Part shown: positions 1 to 8,221 of the stretch, in pieces
How the letters are laid out: each line of letters begins with the position of its first letter
Position numbering within the stretch: position 1 is the stretch's first letter
Assembly: GCF_017565305.1 (NCBI RefSeq)
Contig: NZ_JAGEKP010000003.1
Coordinates: 124,001-188,000, forward strand
Reading direction: 5' to 3'
Origin: Leifsonia sp. TF02-11
Lineage (GTDB): Bacteria; Actinomycetota; Actinomycetes; Actinomycetales; Microbacteriaceae
DNA: 64,000 bases
Made by a program: the position numbers and the translations under genes
Notes under the pieces: generated by a model
Database searches by the model: none
Told to the model about the DNA's origin: nothing
What the model saw: the letters and a program-made list of their open reading frames with translations, nothing else

Positions 1-625
1 AGCCGGAGCCGCTGCGGCCTCCGGCCTCTTCGCGGACGAGATCGCGCCCGTCAGCATCCCGCAGCGCAAGGGCGACCCGGTGGTCGTCGCCGTCGACGAG
101 GGCGTGCGACCGGATTCCACCGTCGAGGTCCTCGCGAAGCTGCGCCCCAGCTTCGCCGCCGAGGGAACGCTCACGGCGGGCAACTCCTCGCCGCTCAGCG
201 ACGGGGCGGCGGCGCTCATCCTCACCTCGCGTGAGAACGCCGAGCGGCTGGGACTGGACTGGCTCGCGGTCGTCGGCGCGAGTGGCCAGGTCGCGGGCCC
301 GGACAACTCGCTGCACTCGCAGCCGTCGAACGCCATCCAGGCGGCCCTCACGCGCGCAGGCTGGGGCGCAGACGACCTCGACCTGATCGAGATCAACGAG
401 GCGTTCGCCGCCGTCGCGCTGCAGTCGACGGCGGACCTCGATCTCGACCCGGAGAAGGTCAACATCCACGGCGGCGCTATCGCACTCGGACATCCGATCG
501 GGTCCTCCGGAGCGCGGCTCGCGGGCCACGCCGCGCACGAGCTCGCGCGACGCGGGTCCGGCCGCGCCGCGGTCGCGCTCTGCGGTGGCGGCGGGCAGGG
601 AGACGCGTTGCTGCTCTGGCGCTAA
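1..625 (+). CDS. Acetyl-CoA acetyltransferase (thiolase), C-terminal part
   Basis: The gene enters from the left edge; the open frame is in phase from base 2 and ends with TAA at 623-625, so about the last 207 residues are visible. Thiolase signatures are clear: NEAFA, then GGAIALGHPIGSSGAR holding the catalytic His, then CGGGGQGDA with the second active-site Cys. The nucleophilic Cys lies upstream, outside the window. Thiolases condense or cleave acyl-CoA thioesters (acetoacetyl-CoA, or 3-ketoacyl-CoA in beta-oxidation). Which of these roles applies cannot be told from this part. The stop codon is embedded in the first copy of an 84-bp repeated element. Confidence 0.93.
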   Translation, partial: AGAAAASGLFADEIAPVSIPQRKGDPVVVAVDEGVRPDSTVEVLAKLRPSFAAEGTLTAGNSSPLSDGAAALILTSRENAERLGLDWLAVVGASGQVAGPDNSLHSQPSNAIQAALTRAGWGADDLDLIEINEAFAAVALQSTADLDLDPEKVNIHGGAIALGHPIGSSGARLAGHAAHELARRGSGRAAVALCGGGGQGDALLLWR

Positions 626-707
626 CGGAGGAGATTCGGGAGCGGAGCGGCCCGATTCGCCGTCAACGGAGGAGATCCGGCCCGGGATGGGGCGGATCTC
701 CTCCGTT
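624..707. repeat. 84-bp gene-end element, copy A (two direct plus one inverted AACGGAGGAGAT word)
   Basis: AACGGAGGAGAT occurs at 624-635 and again at 665-676, 41 bp apart. From 665 it extends to AACGGAGGAGATCCG (665-679), which pairs perfectly over 15 bp with CGGATCTCCTCCGTT at 693-707 around a 13-nt loop. The element sits between convergent thiolase and citrate synthase genes. An element of identical length and phasing lies at 45479-45562. There is no U-tract, so if this terminates transcription it is not a classical intrinsic terminator. Confidence 0.8.
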
Positions 708-731
708 GCGTTCGGGCGGTAGCGCCGCGCG

Positions 732-1859
732 TCAGCGGGACAGGTGGCGCTCGGCGGGGCCGGTGTACTGCGAGAGCGGGCGGATCAGCGAGTTGGCGGC
801 GTACTGCTCGAAGACGTGCGCCGTCCAGCCCGTGACGCGCGCCGCGGCGAACAGCGGCGTGAAGGTCTCGGTGTCGAAGCCCATCAGGTTGTAGGCCGGG
901 CCAGAGGGGTAGTCGAGGTTGGGCTTGATGTTCTTCCGCGCGCCCATCGCGTTCTCGAGGGCGTCGTAGAGGTCGAGCATGTCGTGGCGGTCGTAGTGCT
1001 CGACCAGCGTCTCGAGCGACGCGCGCATCGTCGGCACCCTGGAGTCGCCGTTCTTGTAGACGCGGTGACCGAATCCCATGATCTTGCGCTTCTCGGCCAG
1101 CGCGTCGTCGAGCCACGCCTCCGCCCGGTCGGCGCTGCCGATCTCGTCGAACGCGTGCATCACGGCCTCGTTGGCGCCGCCGTGCAGCGGCCCCTTGAGG
1201 GCGCCGATCGCTCCGGTCACCGCCGAGTACACGTCGGAGAGTGTGGAGGCGATGACGCGAGCCGTGAACGTGGAGGCGTTGAACGAGTGTTCCGCGTACA
1301 GCACGAGCGAGACGCGGAAGGCGTCGACGACCACGTCGTCCGGAACCTCTCCGAAGGTCAGCCAGAGGAAGTTGCGCGCGTAGTCGAGGTCGTCCCGAGG
1401 CTCCACCGCCTCGAGCCCGCGACGGCGGCGCTGGATGTAGGCCACGATCGTCGGCAGCTGCGCGAAGAGGTGGACGGCCCTGCCGAGGTTCAGCTCGGGG
1501 TCGAGGATGCCGTTCTCCTGCTCCAGCGTCGGGTCGAGCCCCCCGAGCTGGCTGACCGCCGTGCGCAGCGCGTCCATCGGGTGCGCGGAGGCGGGGATGT
1601 CATCGAGCGCACGACGGGTGCGGTCGTCGAGCCGGCGCAGGCCGCGCTCCAGGTTCTCGAAACCCGCGAGTTCGTCGGCGGTGGGCAGCTCGCCGTGCCA
1701 CAGCAGCCAGGCGACCTCCTCGAACGAGCACTGCGCGGCCAGCTCTTGCACGGGGTAGCCGCGGTAGAGCAACGAATTGGTCTGCGGGTTGACGGACGAG
1801 ATGGTCGTGGTGTCGACCACGACGCCGGCGAGGCCCTTGTGGATCTCGGGGTCGGTCAT
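732..1859 (-). CDS. Citrate synthase family protein (citrate/2-methylcitrate synthase)
   Basis: Predicted 375 residues. It condenses acetyl-CoA (or propionyl-CoA) with oxaloacetate. The catalytic regions are recognisable: LHGGANEAVM with its substrate-binding His, GFGHRVYKNGDSR with the second active-site His and Arg, and a later Asp/Arg-rich segment. The start (MTDPEIHKGLAGV) is chosen because AAGGAG lies at proper distance upstream; longer in-frame starts lack this. The length and the N-terminal ISSVNPQTNSLLYRGYPV resemble the short bacterial class, which contains both GltA-like and PrpC enzymes. No prpB or prpD is nearby, so a TCA-cycle or general role is favoured but unproven. Confidence 0.9.
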   Translation of the reverse strand: MTDPEIHKGLAGVVVDTTTISSVNPQTNSLLYRGYPVQELAAQCSFEEVAWLLWHGELPTADELAGFENLERGLRRLDDRTRRALDDIPASAHPMDALRTAVSQLGGLDPTLEQENGILDPELNLGRAVHLFAQLPTIVAYIQRRRRGLEAVEPRDDLDYARNFLWLTFGEVPDDVVVDAFRVSLVLYAEHSFNASTFTARVIASTLSDVYSAVTGAIGALKGPLHGGANEAVMHAFDEIGSADRAEAWLDDALAEKRKIMGFGHRVYKNGDSRVPTMRASLETLVEHYDRHDMLDLYDALENAMGARKNIKPNLDYPSGPAYNLMGFDTETFTPLFAAARVTGWTAHVFEQYAANSLIRPLSQYTGPAERHLSR

Positions 1860-1995
1860 GTGTGCTGCTCCTTCGCTGCCGGGGCGGGTGTCAGCGGCGC
1901 ACCCCGCCGTCGTGTGCCGAGGTGTCGAACGCGTCGTCTCACTCGTAGTCAATCAGGTCGCGGGGGTCGGCGCGATGTCGCATCCGGACTGCGCC

Positions 1996-2016
1996 GAGCT
2001 TCACACCGCGAAGCTC
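1996..2016. promoter_or_regulatory. Dyad GAGCTTC-N7-GAAGCTC upstream of the LysE-type gene
   Basis: A perfect 7-bp inverted repeat with a 7-nt spacer ends 20 bp before the start of the LysE-family exporter, in the 177-bp divergent region with citrate synthase. It could be an operator or a leader hairpin. No regulator gene is adjacent, so the role is open. Confidence 0.35.
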
Positions 2017-2036
2017 CGTCGCATACGCTCCTCTTC

Positions 2037-2675
2037 ATGGTGCCCACTCCGTCCCTCCTCGCATTCGCTCTCGCGGCGGTCGCACTGATCGTCATCCCGG
2101 GGCCGAGCGTGCTGTTCGTGATCGGGAGGTCGCTGGCGCTGGGCCGGCTGGGCGGCCTCCTGAGCGTCCTCGGCAACGCCCTCGGGATGCTGCCGCTCGT
2201 ACTCGCGGTCGCGCTCGGGATCGGCGCCCTGGTGGCGCAGTCGCTCGTGGCGTTCACGATCATCAAGTTCGCCGGGGCGGCCTACCTGATGTACCTCGGA
2301 GTGCAGGCGATCCGGCATCGCCGACACACCGCGGTGACGCACGAGGCGATGCCGCCGCGACGGTCCTTGCTACGCATCCTCGGCGAGGGCTTCCTGGTCG
2401 GCCTGACCAATCCCAAGTCACTCGTGTTCTTCGTGGCGGTGCTGCCGCAGTTCGTCGACTACCGGGCCGGATCCATCCCGCTGCAGCTCTTCGAGCTCGG
2501 CGTCGTCTTCCTGCTGCTGGCGCTGACGTTCGACAGCATCTGGGCACTCGTCGCCGGCACGGCCCGAGCCTGGTTCGGCAAATCGCCCAAGCGCGTCGAA
2601 CGACTCGGCGCGACCGGGGGCGTGCTGATGATCGGGCTCGGCGGGGTGCTCGCGCTGACGGGGAACAAGCACTGA
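2037..2675 (+). CDS. LysE/RhtB family amino-acid exporter
   Basis: 212 residues, about six hydrophobic segments. The family hallmark lies near residue 20-35: IPGPSVLFVIGRSLALGR, followed by an invariant-type Gly-rich helix. LysE-family proteins export amino acids such as lysine, arginine, homoserine or threonine, or related metabolites, across the cytoplasmic membrane. The substrate cannot be read from sequence. The start ATG at 2037 precedes the conserved N-terminus closely; a GTG follows immediately and is an alternative. The gene is divergent from citrate synthase and converges on the PEBP gene. Confidence 0.85.
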   Translation: MVPTPSLLAFALAAVALIVIPGPSVLFVIGRSLALGRLGGLLSVLGNALGMLPLVLAVALGIGALVAQSLVAFTIIKFAGAAYLMYLGVQAIRHRRHTAVTHEAMPPRRSLLRILGEGFLVGLTNPKSLVFFVAVLPQFVDYRAGSIPLQLFELGVVFLLLALTFDSIWALVAGTARAWFGKSPKRVERLGATGGVLMIGLGGVLALTGNKH

Positions 2676-2680
2676 ACGCG

Positions 2681-2697
2681 GACGCCCACCAGGCGTC
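2681..2697. terminator. Small hairpin between convergent genes
   Basis: GACGCC-CACCA-GGCGTC is a perfect 6-bp stem with a 5-nt loop, in the 28-bp space between the LysE-type and PEBP stop codons. It may act in both directions. No T-tract follows it. Confidence 0.4.
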
Positions 2698-2703
2698 GAC
2701 CCG

Positions 2704-3234
2704 CTAGATGTCCCCCGCCGTCGCCACCGGCACGAGCACAGCGCGACCGAGCGTGTGGAAGTGGGCGTTGAAGCCCAGCACCGCCGGGGTCGACTCGGGG
2801 TCGAGCTCCAGGTGGTCGACGTCCAGGGCGGTGACCACCACGTAGTAGTGGTGCGTGCCCGTTCCCGGGGGCGGCCCTGCGCCGGTGAAGCTCTTGGACC
2901 CCAGCTCGTTGGAGAGCATCGCCGCGCCCTGCGGCAGGGCGGCCCCACCCTCGGCCCCCGCACCCGCTGCCAGCGAGGTCACCGAGGCCGGGATGTTGTA
3001 GACCGCCCAGTGCCAGAACCCGGAGCCCGTCGGCGCATCGGGGTCGTGGATCGTGACGGCGAAGCTCTTGGTCTCTGCCGGGAACCCGCTCCAGGAGAGC
3101 TGAGGCGACACGTCCCCGCCGCCACCGCCCGCACCCCACTGCGCCCGCGCCAGCGGTCGGTCGTCGGCGACGTCGTCGCTCGTGAGGGTGAACAGGGGGA
3201 CGGCGCCGAAGCGCTCCAGGGGATCTCTCGACAT
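2704..3234 (-). CDS. YbhB/YbcL family Raf-kinase-inhibitor-like (PEBP) protein
   Basis: 176 residues of the phosphatidylethanolamine-binding protein fold. Diagnostic segments are DPDAPTGSGFWHWAVYNIP (ligand-pocket DPDxP and the HW motif) and GTGTHHYYVVVTALD in the core strand. Bacterial members bind small anionic ligands and have no settled function. A leaderless start is likely: TAGCGT ends 7 nt before the ATG, and its TAG is also the stop codon of the glycosyltransferase gene upstream. Confidence 0.88.
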   Translation of the reverse strand: MSRDPLERFGAVPLFTLTSDDVADDRPLARAQWGAGGGGGDVSPQLSWSGFPAETKSFAVTIHDPDAPTGSGFWHWAVYNIPASVTSLAAGAGAEGGAALPQGAAMLSNELGSKSFTGAGPPPGTGTHHYYVVVTALDVDHLELDPESTPAVLGFNAHFHTLGRAVLVPVATAGDI

Positions 3235-3241
3235 GGAGGCA

Positions 3242-3247
3242 ACGCTA
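3242..3247 (-). promoter_or_regulatory. -10-like TAGCGT for PEBP gene (leaderless)
   Basis: TAGCGT lies 7 nt upstream of the PEBP start codon. The hexamer overlaps the TAG stop of the upstream glycosyltransferase gene. Confidence 0.5.
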
Positions 3248-4039
3248 CGCGCGCTGCGTCGACTCCGTCAGTGCCGATCCTTCCGGCTGTTTGCGGAACC
3301 GTTTGGGCAGACCCACGATCCCCCAGCCGGTCACCCGCAACATCGCCTCCACGACGATGCCTCCTGTCATCTTCGAGGCACCGTGCTCGCGCTCGACGAA
3401 CGTGATGGGCACCTCGACCACGGTCAGGCCGGCGTCGTATGCGCGCCGCAGCATGTCGATCTGGAAGCAGTAGCCCTGACTCTCCACGACCTCGAACCGG
3501 ATGCGCCGCAGCGCATCCGCCGTGAACGCCCGGTAGCCGCCGGTAACGTCGCGCGCCTGGACACCCAGGCAGAACCGCGAGTAGGCGCTGCCGCCGCGGG
3601 AGATGAGGCGTCGGCGAATCGGCCAGTTGACCACACTGCCGCCCGCGACCCAGCGGGAGCCGAGCACCAGGTCGGCGCCGCCTGCGCCGTCGCCCGCAGG
3701 AACGGAGCGCAGGGCGGCGAGCAGCGATGGAAGCTCCTCCGGGCGGTGCGATCCGTCGGCGTCCATCTCGACGACAGCGTCGTAGCCGCCGTCCAACGCC
3801 CACGACATCCCCGCGCGGTACGCGGCGCCGAGGCCGTCCTTGCCGGCGCGATGCATGACGTGGACGCTGTCGTCGGTCGCGGCGAGCGCGTCGGCGAGCT
3901 GGCCGGTGCCGTCCGGCGAGCCGTCGTCGACGATCAGGATGTCCAACTCCGGTGCGGAGGCGCGGATCCGTCCGACCACGGACCCGATGTTCTCGCGTTC
4001 GTTGTACGTCGGAAGGATCACGATAGTTCGCATACTCAT
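3245..4039 (-). CDS. Polyprenol monophosphomannose synthase-like glycosyltransferase family 2
   Basis: Predicted 264 residues. The family 2 fold is evident: ILPTYNERENIGSVV at the N-terminus, IVDDGSPDGTG for nucleotide-sugar binding, EMDADGSHRPEELP (the DxD-type metal site), and SRGGSAYSR and DVTGGYRAF typical of dolichol-phosphate-mannose synthases. No C-terminal membrane domain is present, as in the catalytic domain of actinobacterial Ppm1. It probably transfers mannose from GDP-mannose to polyprenyl phosphate, the donor for lipoglycan and protein mannosylation. The start is uncertain among ATGs at 4051, 4039 and 4033. It is divergent from trhO. Confidence 0.85.
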   Translation of the reverse strand: MSMRTIVILPTYNERENIGSVVGRIRASAPELDILIVDDGSPDGTGQLADALAATDDSVHVMHRAGKDGLGAAYRAGMSWALDGGYDAVVEMDADGSHRPEELPSLLAALRSVPAGDGAGGADLVLGSRWVAGGSVVNWPIRRRLISRGGSAYSRFCLGVQARDVTGGYRAFTADALRRIRFEVVESQGYCFQIDMLRRAYDAGLTVVEVPITFVEREHGASKMTGGIVVEAMLRVTGWGIVGLPKRFRKQPEGSALTESTQRA

Positions 4040-4102
4040 ACCATCATCCATTCTGCTGAACAGGAGGCGAACGAATCTGTCTGTATTCGCAGTCGACGCT
4101 GC

Positions 4103-4108
4103 TAGCAT
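4103..4108 (+). promoter_or_regulatory. -10-like TAGCAT for trhO (leaderless)
   Basis: TAGCAT ends 6 nt before the GTG start of trhO and no Shine-Dalgarno sequence is present, which suggests transcription starts at or next to the start codon. Confidence 0.55.
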
Positions 4109-4114
4109 CCCCCG

Positions 4115-4999
4115 GTGCCCGTCGCCAAGGTTCTGCTGTTCTACGTCTTCGCACCTCTCCCCGATCCGGATGCGGTACGGCTGTGGCAGCGCGATCTGTG
4201 CGAGTCGCTCGGGCTCCGCGGTCGCATCCTGCTCTCGAAGGACGGCATCAACGGCACGCTGGGCGGTGAGCTCGGCGCGCTCAAGCGCTACCTGCGCAAG
4301 ACCAAGGACTACGCCGCGTTCCGCGGTCTCGACGTCAAGTGGAGCGAGGGTTCCGGCCTCGACGACGACGGCGGGAGCCTCGACTTCCCCCGGCTCTCGG
4401 TGCGCGTCCGCGACGAGATCGTCTCGTTCGGTGCACCTGAGGAGTTGCGCGTGGAGGCCGGCGGAGTCGTCGGCGGCGGCGAGCGGCTCGACCCCGAGGG
4501 CCTCCACGCGCTTCTCGATCAGCGGGACGACGTGGTCTTCTTCGACGGACGAAACCGTTTCGAGGCCGGTATCGGGCGCTTTCGCGGCGCGGTCGTCCCG
4601 GACGTGGCGACCACGCGGGAGTTCGTGGCCGAGCTGGACAGCGGCCGTTACGACCACCTGAAGGACAAGGCGGTCGTCACTTACTGCACCGGAGGGATCC
4701 GCTGCGAGGTGCTCTCCGGCTTGATGCGCTCGCGCGGGTTCGGCGAGGTCTACCAGCTCGACGGCGGTGTCGTGCGCTACGGCGAGCGCTTCGGCGACGA
4801 CGGGCTGTGGGAAGGCTCGCTCTACGTCTTCGACGGCAGGGGCTCCGTGCGGTTCTCCGACCACACGGCGGTCGTCGGCCGCTGCGCCGGGTGCGGCGCG
4901 GCTTCCGACCGGATGCGCAACTGCACCGACGTCTCGTGCCGCGAGCAGCTCGTCGTCTGCGAGGACTGCTCGGCACTCGCCTGCGCCGCGCACTCCTGA
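4115..4999 (+). CDS. trhO: tRNA uridine(34) hydroxylase, rhodanese-related (TrhO)
   Basis: 294 residues, GTG start. It has an N-terminal ferredoxin-like half ([20 protein letters not shown]) and a rhodanese domain ([18 protein letters not shown]) with the active loop CTGGIRCE near residue 191. It ends in a Cys-rich tail with several CxxC pairs (CAGCG, CEDC). TrhO proteins hydroxylate U34 of certain tRNAs to 5-hydroxyuridine. Length and motif order match the family. It stands alone between divergent and codirectional genes. Confidence 0.9.
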   Translation: MPVAKVLLFYVFAPLPDPDAVRLWQRDLCESLGLRGRILLSKDGINGTLGGELGALKRYLRKTKDYAAFRGLDVKWSEGSGLDDDGGSLDFPRLSVRVRDEIVSFGAPEELRVEAGGVVGGGERLDPEGLHALLDQRDDVVFFDGRNRFEAGIGRFRGAVVPDVATTREFVAELDSGRYDHLKDKAVVTYCTGGIRCEVLSGLMRSRGFGEVYQLDGGVVRYGERFGDDGLWEGSLYVFDGRGSVRFSDHTAVVGRCAGCGAASDRMRNCTDVSCREQLVVCEDCSALACAAHS

Positions 5000-5074
5000 T
5001 CGGGGACCGGACGGCCGCGGCGATCGGCGCGGATCGCCGGGAACCATTGCTGGCCCTCTCGCGTTGCCGCCATC

Positions 5075-6667
5075 ATGAACACCATGGATCCGGTAGCCAC
5101 CATCGTCTGGATCGTGTCGTTCGTCGTGGTGACGGTCACAGTCACCGGCCTCTCGCGCCGCGTGGGCTGGTCGGCACCCGTCGTGCTCGTCGTCGTCGGC
5201 GCGGTCGCGTCGTTCATCCCCGGGGTGCCGCAGGTCGCGCTCGAGCCCGAGGTCGTGCTGTACGGCCTCCTGCCACCGCTGCTCTTCGCCGCGGCAATCC
5301 AGACGTCGATCGTCGACGTCCGCGCCAGGCGCGACGGCATCCTGCTGCTCTCGGTCGGCCTGGTGATCTTCACCGTGGTCGTCGTCGGTTTCACCACGTG
5401 GCTGGTGGTTCCCGCGATCACGGTCGCCGCCGCCTTCGCCTTCGGAGCGGTCGTCGCCCCGACGGACACGGTGGCTGTGACGGCCATCGCCGGGCGCGTG
5501 CACCTCCCCCGGCGACTCGTGACGGTGCTGGAGGGCGAGAGCCTGCTCAACGACGCGACAGCGCTGGTGGCGCTGAACGCGACCATCGCGGCGATCGTCA
5601 GCGTCGTCAACCCGTGGGCGATCGCCGGCGACTTCGTGATCGCGGTCGTGGTCGGTGTGGGGATGGGCCTGCTGGTCGGCTGGGTCCTGTCCCTCATCCG
5701 CAAGCAGCTGCGCTCACCCGTGCTCGACACGTCGCTCGGGCTGATCACGCCGTACCTGGCCTTCATCCCGTCCCAGTTCCTGCACGGCTCCGGCATCCTG
5801 TCGGTCGTGGTGGCGGGTCTCTACCTCGGCTTCCGCTCCCCCACGATCCAGACGGCGGAGGCGCGCATCGCCGAGACGATCAACTGGCGCACGATCGAGT
5901 TCCTGCTCGAGAACGCGGTGTTCCTGTTCATCGGTCTGGAGCTCTCGAGCATCCTGAACTCGGCCTTCCGCTCGGGCATCACGGTGGCGCAGACGGTGTG
6001 GATCAGCATCGCCGTGCTCCTCGCCCTGTTCCTGGCGCGGTTCCTCTGGATGGTCGGGACGACCGCCCTCTACCGCTACGGACCGCAACGGCTCAGGGAG
6101 CGCGGCTGGACCTGGCCGACGGGCATCGCCGTGTCGTTCGCCGGCATCCGCGGAGTGGTCACCCTTGCAGCCGTGTTCCTTCTCCCCGTCCAGACACCCC
6201 ACCGCGAGTTCCTCCAGTTCCTCGCGTTCGTCGTCGTGGTCGCGACCCTTCTCGAAGGGCTCGCGCTGCCGTGGGTCATCCGCAGGCTGAAGCTGCCGCC
6301 TCCCGACTTCGCGCAGGAGGCCGGCGAGATGCAGCGGCTGCTGGCCGAGGCGCAGTCCGCCGGGCTCGAGCATCTGGAGGCGCAGGTGACCGGCGACGAG
6401 GACGACCGGGTCATCGAGCGGCTGCGGGTCAACGCCGTGTTCCTGTCGGACGCGCTGGAGAATCCCACGCCGGAGGACACGGAGGATGCACCGCTCGAGT
6501 ACCGCAGACTCCGGAGGTCGATGATCGTGGCCGAACGCCAGGCGGTGCTCGAGGCGCGTGCGGAGGGTCGGTACCAGGAGCTGGCGGTCCGGTCGGTGCT
6601 GGCGTTCCTCGACGCCGAGGAGTCGGCGCTCAAGGCCGGAGGGAGCGACGGCAAGAAGCTGATGTGA
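5075..6667 (+). CDS. Na+/H+ antiporter, CPA1 family
   Basis: 530 residues with about twelve membrane segments over residues 1-410 and a cytoplasmic tail of about 120 residues. Antiporter core motifs are present: VVAPTDTVAVTAI (the unwound helix with ion-binding Asp), EGESLLNDATALVAL, and FAGIRGVVTLAAVF. Such proteins exchange cytoplasmic Na+ or K+ for H+ in pH and salt homeostasis. It stands alone; its stop is 24 bp from the convergent LssY-domain gene, the one convergent junction here without an obvious inverted repeat. Confidence 0.92.
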   Translation: MNTMDPVATIVWIVSFVVVTVTVTGLSRRVGWSAPVVLVVVGAVASFIPGVPQVALEPEVVLYGLLPPLLFAAAIQTSIVDVRARRDGILLLSVGLVIFTVVVVGFTTWLVVPAITVAAAFAFGAVVAPTDTVAVTAIAGRVHLPRRLVTVLEGESLLNDATALVALNATIAAIVSVVNPWAIAGDFVIAVVVGVGMGLLVGWVLSLIRKQLRSPVLDTSLGLITPYLAFIPSQFLHGSGILSVVVAGLYLGFRSPTIQTAEARIAETINWRTIEFLLENAVFLFIGLELSSILNSAFRSGITVAQTVWISIAVLLALFLARFLWMVGTTALYRYGPQRLRERGWTWPTGIAVSFAGIRGVVTLAAVFLLPVQTPHREFLQFLAFVVVVATLLEGLALPWVIRRLKLPPPDFAQEAGEMQRLLAEAQSAGLEHLEAQVTGDEDDRVIERLRVNAVFLSDALENPTPEDTEDAPLEYRRLRRSMIVAERQAVLEARAEGRYQELAVRSVLAFLDAEESALKAGGSDGKKLM

Positions 6668-6691
6668 GCGCGGGCGCGGGGTGGCGCGGGC

Positions 6692-8176
6692 TCAGCGCAC
6701 GGTCGTGTCGTCGGCCGGTGCGTCAGCCGCGGCGAGCGCCGCGACTTGCGCCTCGTGGGCCCGTGCGACCGCATCGGCGCCCCGCCGGGAGTCGATCCGC
6801 GGTCGGCGCGCCCAGAGCCTGGCGCGCTGCGACGACAGCGCCAGCACGACCAGGATGTCCAGCGGCAGCCCCAGGATGTTGGTCCGCAGCGTGACCTGCG
6901 CGCCGCCGTTGAAGAAGTCGATCGCCGCGAGGAGCACCAGCAGCGCGCTGTACGACATGGAGGCGATGCGCGCCCAGTTGCTGCCGGTGAACACCAGCAG
7001 GGCGAGCGCGAAATAGAAGACGAGACCGGCCGCGAACACCCCCATCGCGACCCCGAACACCACGTCGGCGGCCTGCTGCTGGGACGCGGTGAGCGCCTGC
7101 CCGGTCTGCGACACCAGCTCCGAGCGGATGAGCGCGGGCCACGCGAGCACCGTCAGGACGACGGTGAGCACCCCTGCGAGCACGCGGAGCAGCATGAGCA
7201 GGAACCCGAGCGTCGTCGGCACCGGCCGGCGTTCGGCACGGGCCACGCGGCGTTCGTCCGCCCCGGCCGCACGCGCCACCGCCCAGGGCTCGACGATCAC
7301 CGCCGTCAGATCGACCACCGGGAGGTCGCCGTCGGTCTCGATGCTGTCGCCACCGCCGTTGCGCGAGTGGTAACCGCTCGAGAAGTCGCGGATGACCGAC
7401 ACCTCCGCACCGATCCCGGCGTCCTGCAGTGTCGAGACGATGTGGTCGCGCTCGATGTCGGTGTTGGCGTCGATCTTGTGCGTGATCTGCAGCGTGAACA
7501 GGGAGAACCCGACGGACCGGTCGAACGTGCCGGCCGCCAGCCAGTCGACATGATGGCCGCCCGGCAGCAGCCACCCCTCCGGGCACCGCCAGAACCGCAC
7601 GTGATGCCGCTTCGCAGGGTTGCCGAGCACCTCCTGCTGGTAGGCCAGGTCCTGCTGATGCCCGAAGAGGAACAGCGGGCTCACCGGTGCCTCGTCGTAG
7701 CTGCGTCGGAGCAGCGTCGAGGTGATGATGCGCCGGCTGGAGGCCGCGGTGACGTCGTCGGCCCTGGTCCAGCCCGCCGCCGTCATCGCCTCGTCGAGCT
7801 GCGCCTCCGACCCGAGCAGGGCCAGGTTGATCGGGTCGCCCAGCAGGCCGTCGCTGGTCCTGGCCCTCCCGATGAAGTAGTCGGGCACGTAGATCTGGGT
7901 GAGGATGCGGTGCAGCCTCGGCAGCACCAGGTAGGCGAGCACGATCCAGAACAGCAGGAAGAAGAGGACGAGGAACCAGCCCCACCCGAAGCTCTCGGTG
8001 AGCACGAGCCACGCCAGCCAGATCGCCGCGAGGCCGCCGAAGATGAAGAAGACATTGTCGACGACCGCGTTGACCGACACCCGGCGGCCGGTGGCCGAGA
8101 GAGTCTTGGACGGCCCCTGACCCCCGCCCGCGCTCGCTGCCCGCGGCGGTCCACCCGGCTCCCCGGCGCCCTCCAT
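6692..8176 (-). CDS. LssY C-terminal domain membrane protein
   Basis: 494 residues. Two membrane helices lie near residues 37-80. A soluble part contains RFWRCPEGWLLPGG, AAGTFDRSVGFSLFTLQITHKID and IERDHIV, which match the LssY C-terminal domain found next to or fused with PAP2 phosphatase and DedA-type membrane proteins. About four more helices follow at residues 330-440, then a charged tail. The biochemical role is unknown in the family. The gene is divergent from the lyase gene and likely leaderless. Confidence 0.72.
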   Translation of the reverse strand: MEGAGEPGGPPRAASAGGGQGPSKTLSATGRRVSVNAVVDNVFFIFGGLAAIWLAWLVLTESFGWGWFLVLFFLLFWIVLAYLVLPRLHRILTQIYVPDYFIGRARTSDGLLGDPINLALLGSEAQLDEAMTAAGWTRADDVTAASSRRIITSTLLRRSYDEAPVSPLFLFGHQQDLAYQQEVLGNPAKRHHVRFWRCPEGWLLPGGHHVDWLAAGTFDRSVGFSLFTLQITHKIDANTDIERDHIVSTLQDAGIGAEVSVIRDFSSGYHSRNGGGDSIETDGDLPVVDLTAVIVEPWAVARAAGADERRVARAERRPVPTTLGFLLMLLRVLAGVLTVVLTVLAWPALIRSELVSQTGQALTASQQQAADVVFGVAMGVFAAGLVFYFALALLVFTGSNWARIASMSYSALLVLLAAIDFFNGGAQVTLRTNILGLPLDILVVLALSSQRARLWARRPRIDSRRGADAVARAHEAQVAALAAADAPADDTTVR

Positions 8177-8182
8177 GCGCCC

Positions 8183-8188
8183 ATCCTA
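8183..8188 (-). promoter_or_regulatory. -10-like TAGGAT for the LssY-domain gene
   Basis: TAGGAT lies exactly 6 nt upstream of the ATG on the minus strand. It faces the equally spaced TAGGGT of the divergent gene. Confidence 0.5.
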
Positions 8189-8209
8189 GAGCGGGCGCGA
8201 CGCTCGTCG

Positions 8210-8215
8210 TAGGGT
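8210..8215 (+). promoter_or_regulatory. -10-like TAGGGT for the PEP-mutase-family gene
   Basis: TAGGGT ends 6 nt before the ATG at 8222. No Shine-Dalgarno sequence is visible. Confidence 0.5.
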
Positions 8216-8221
8216 GGCGTC

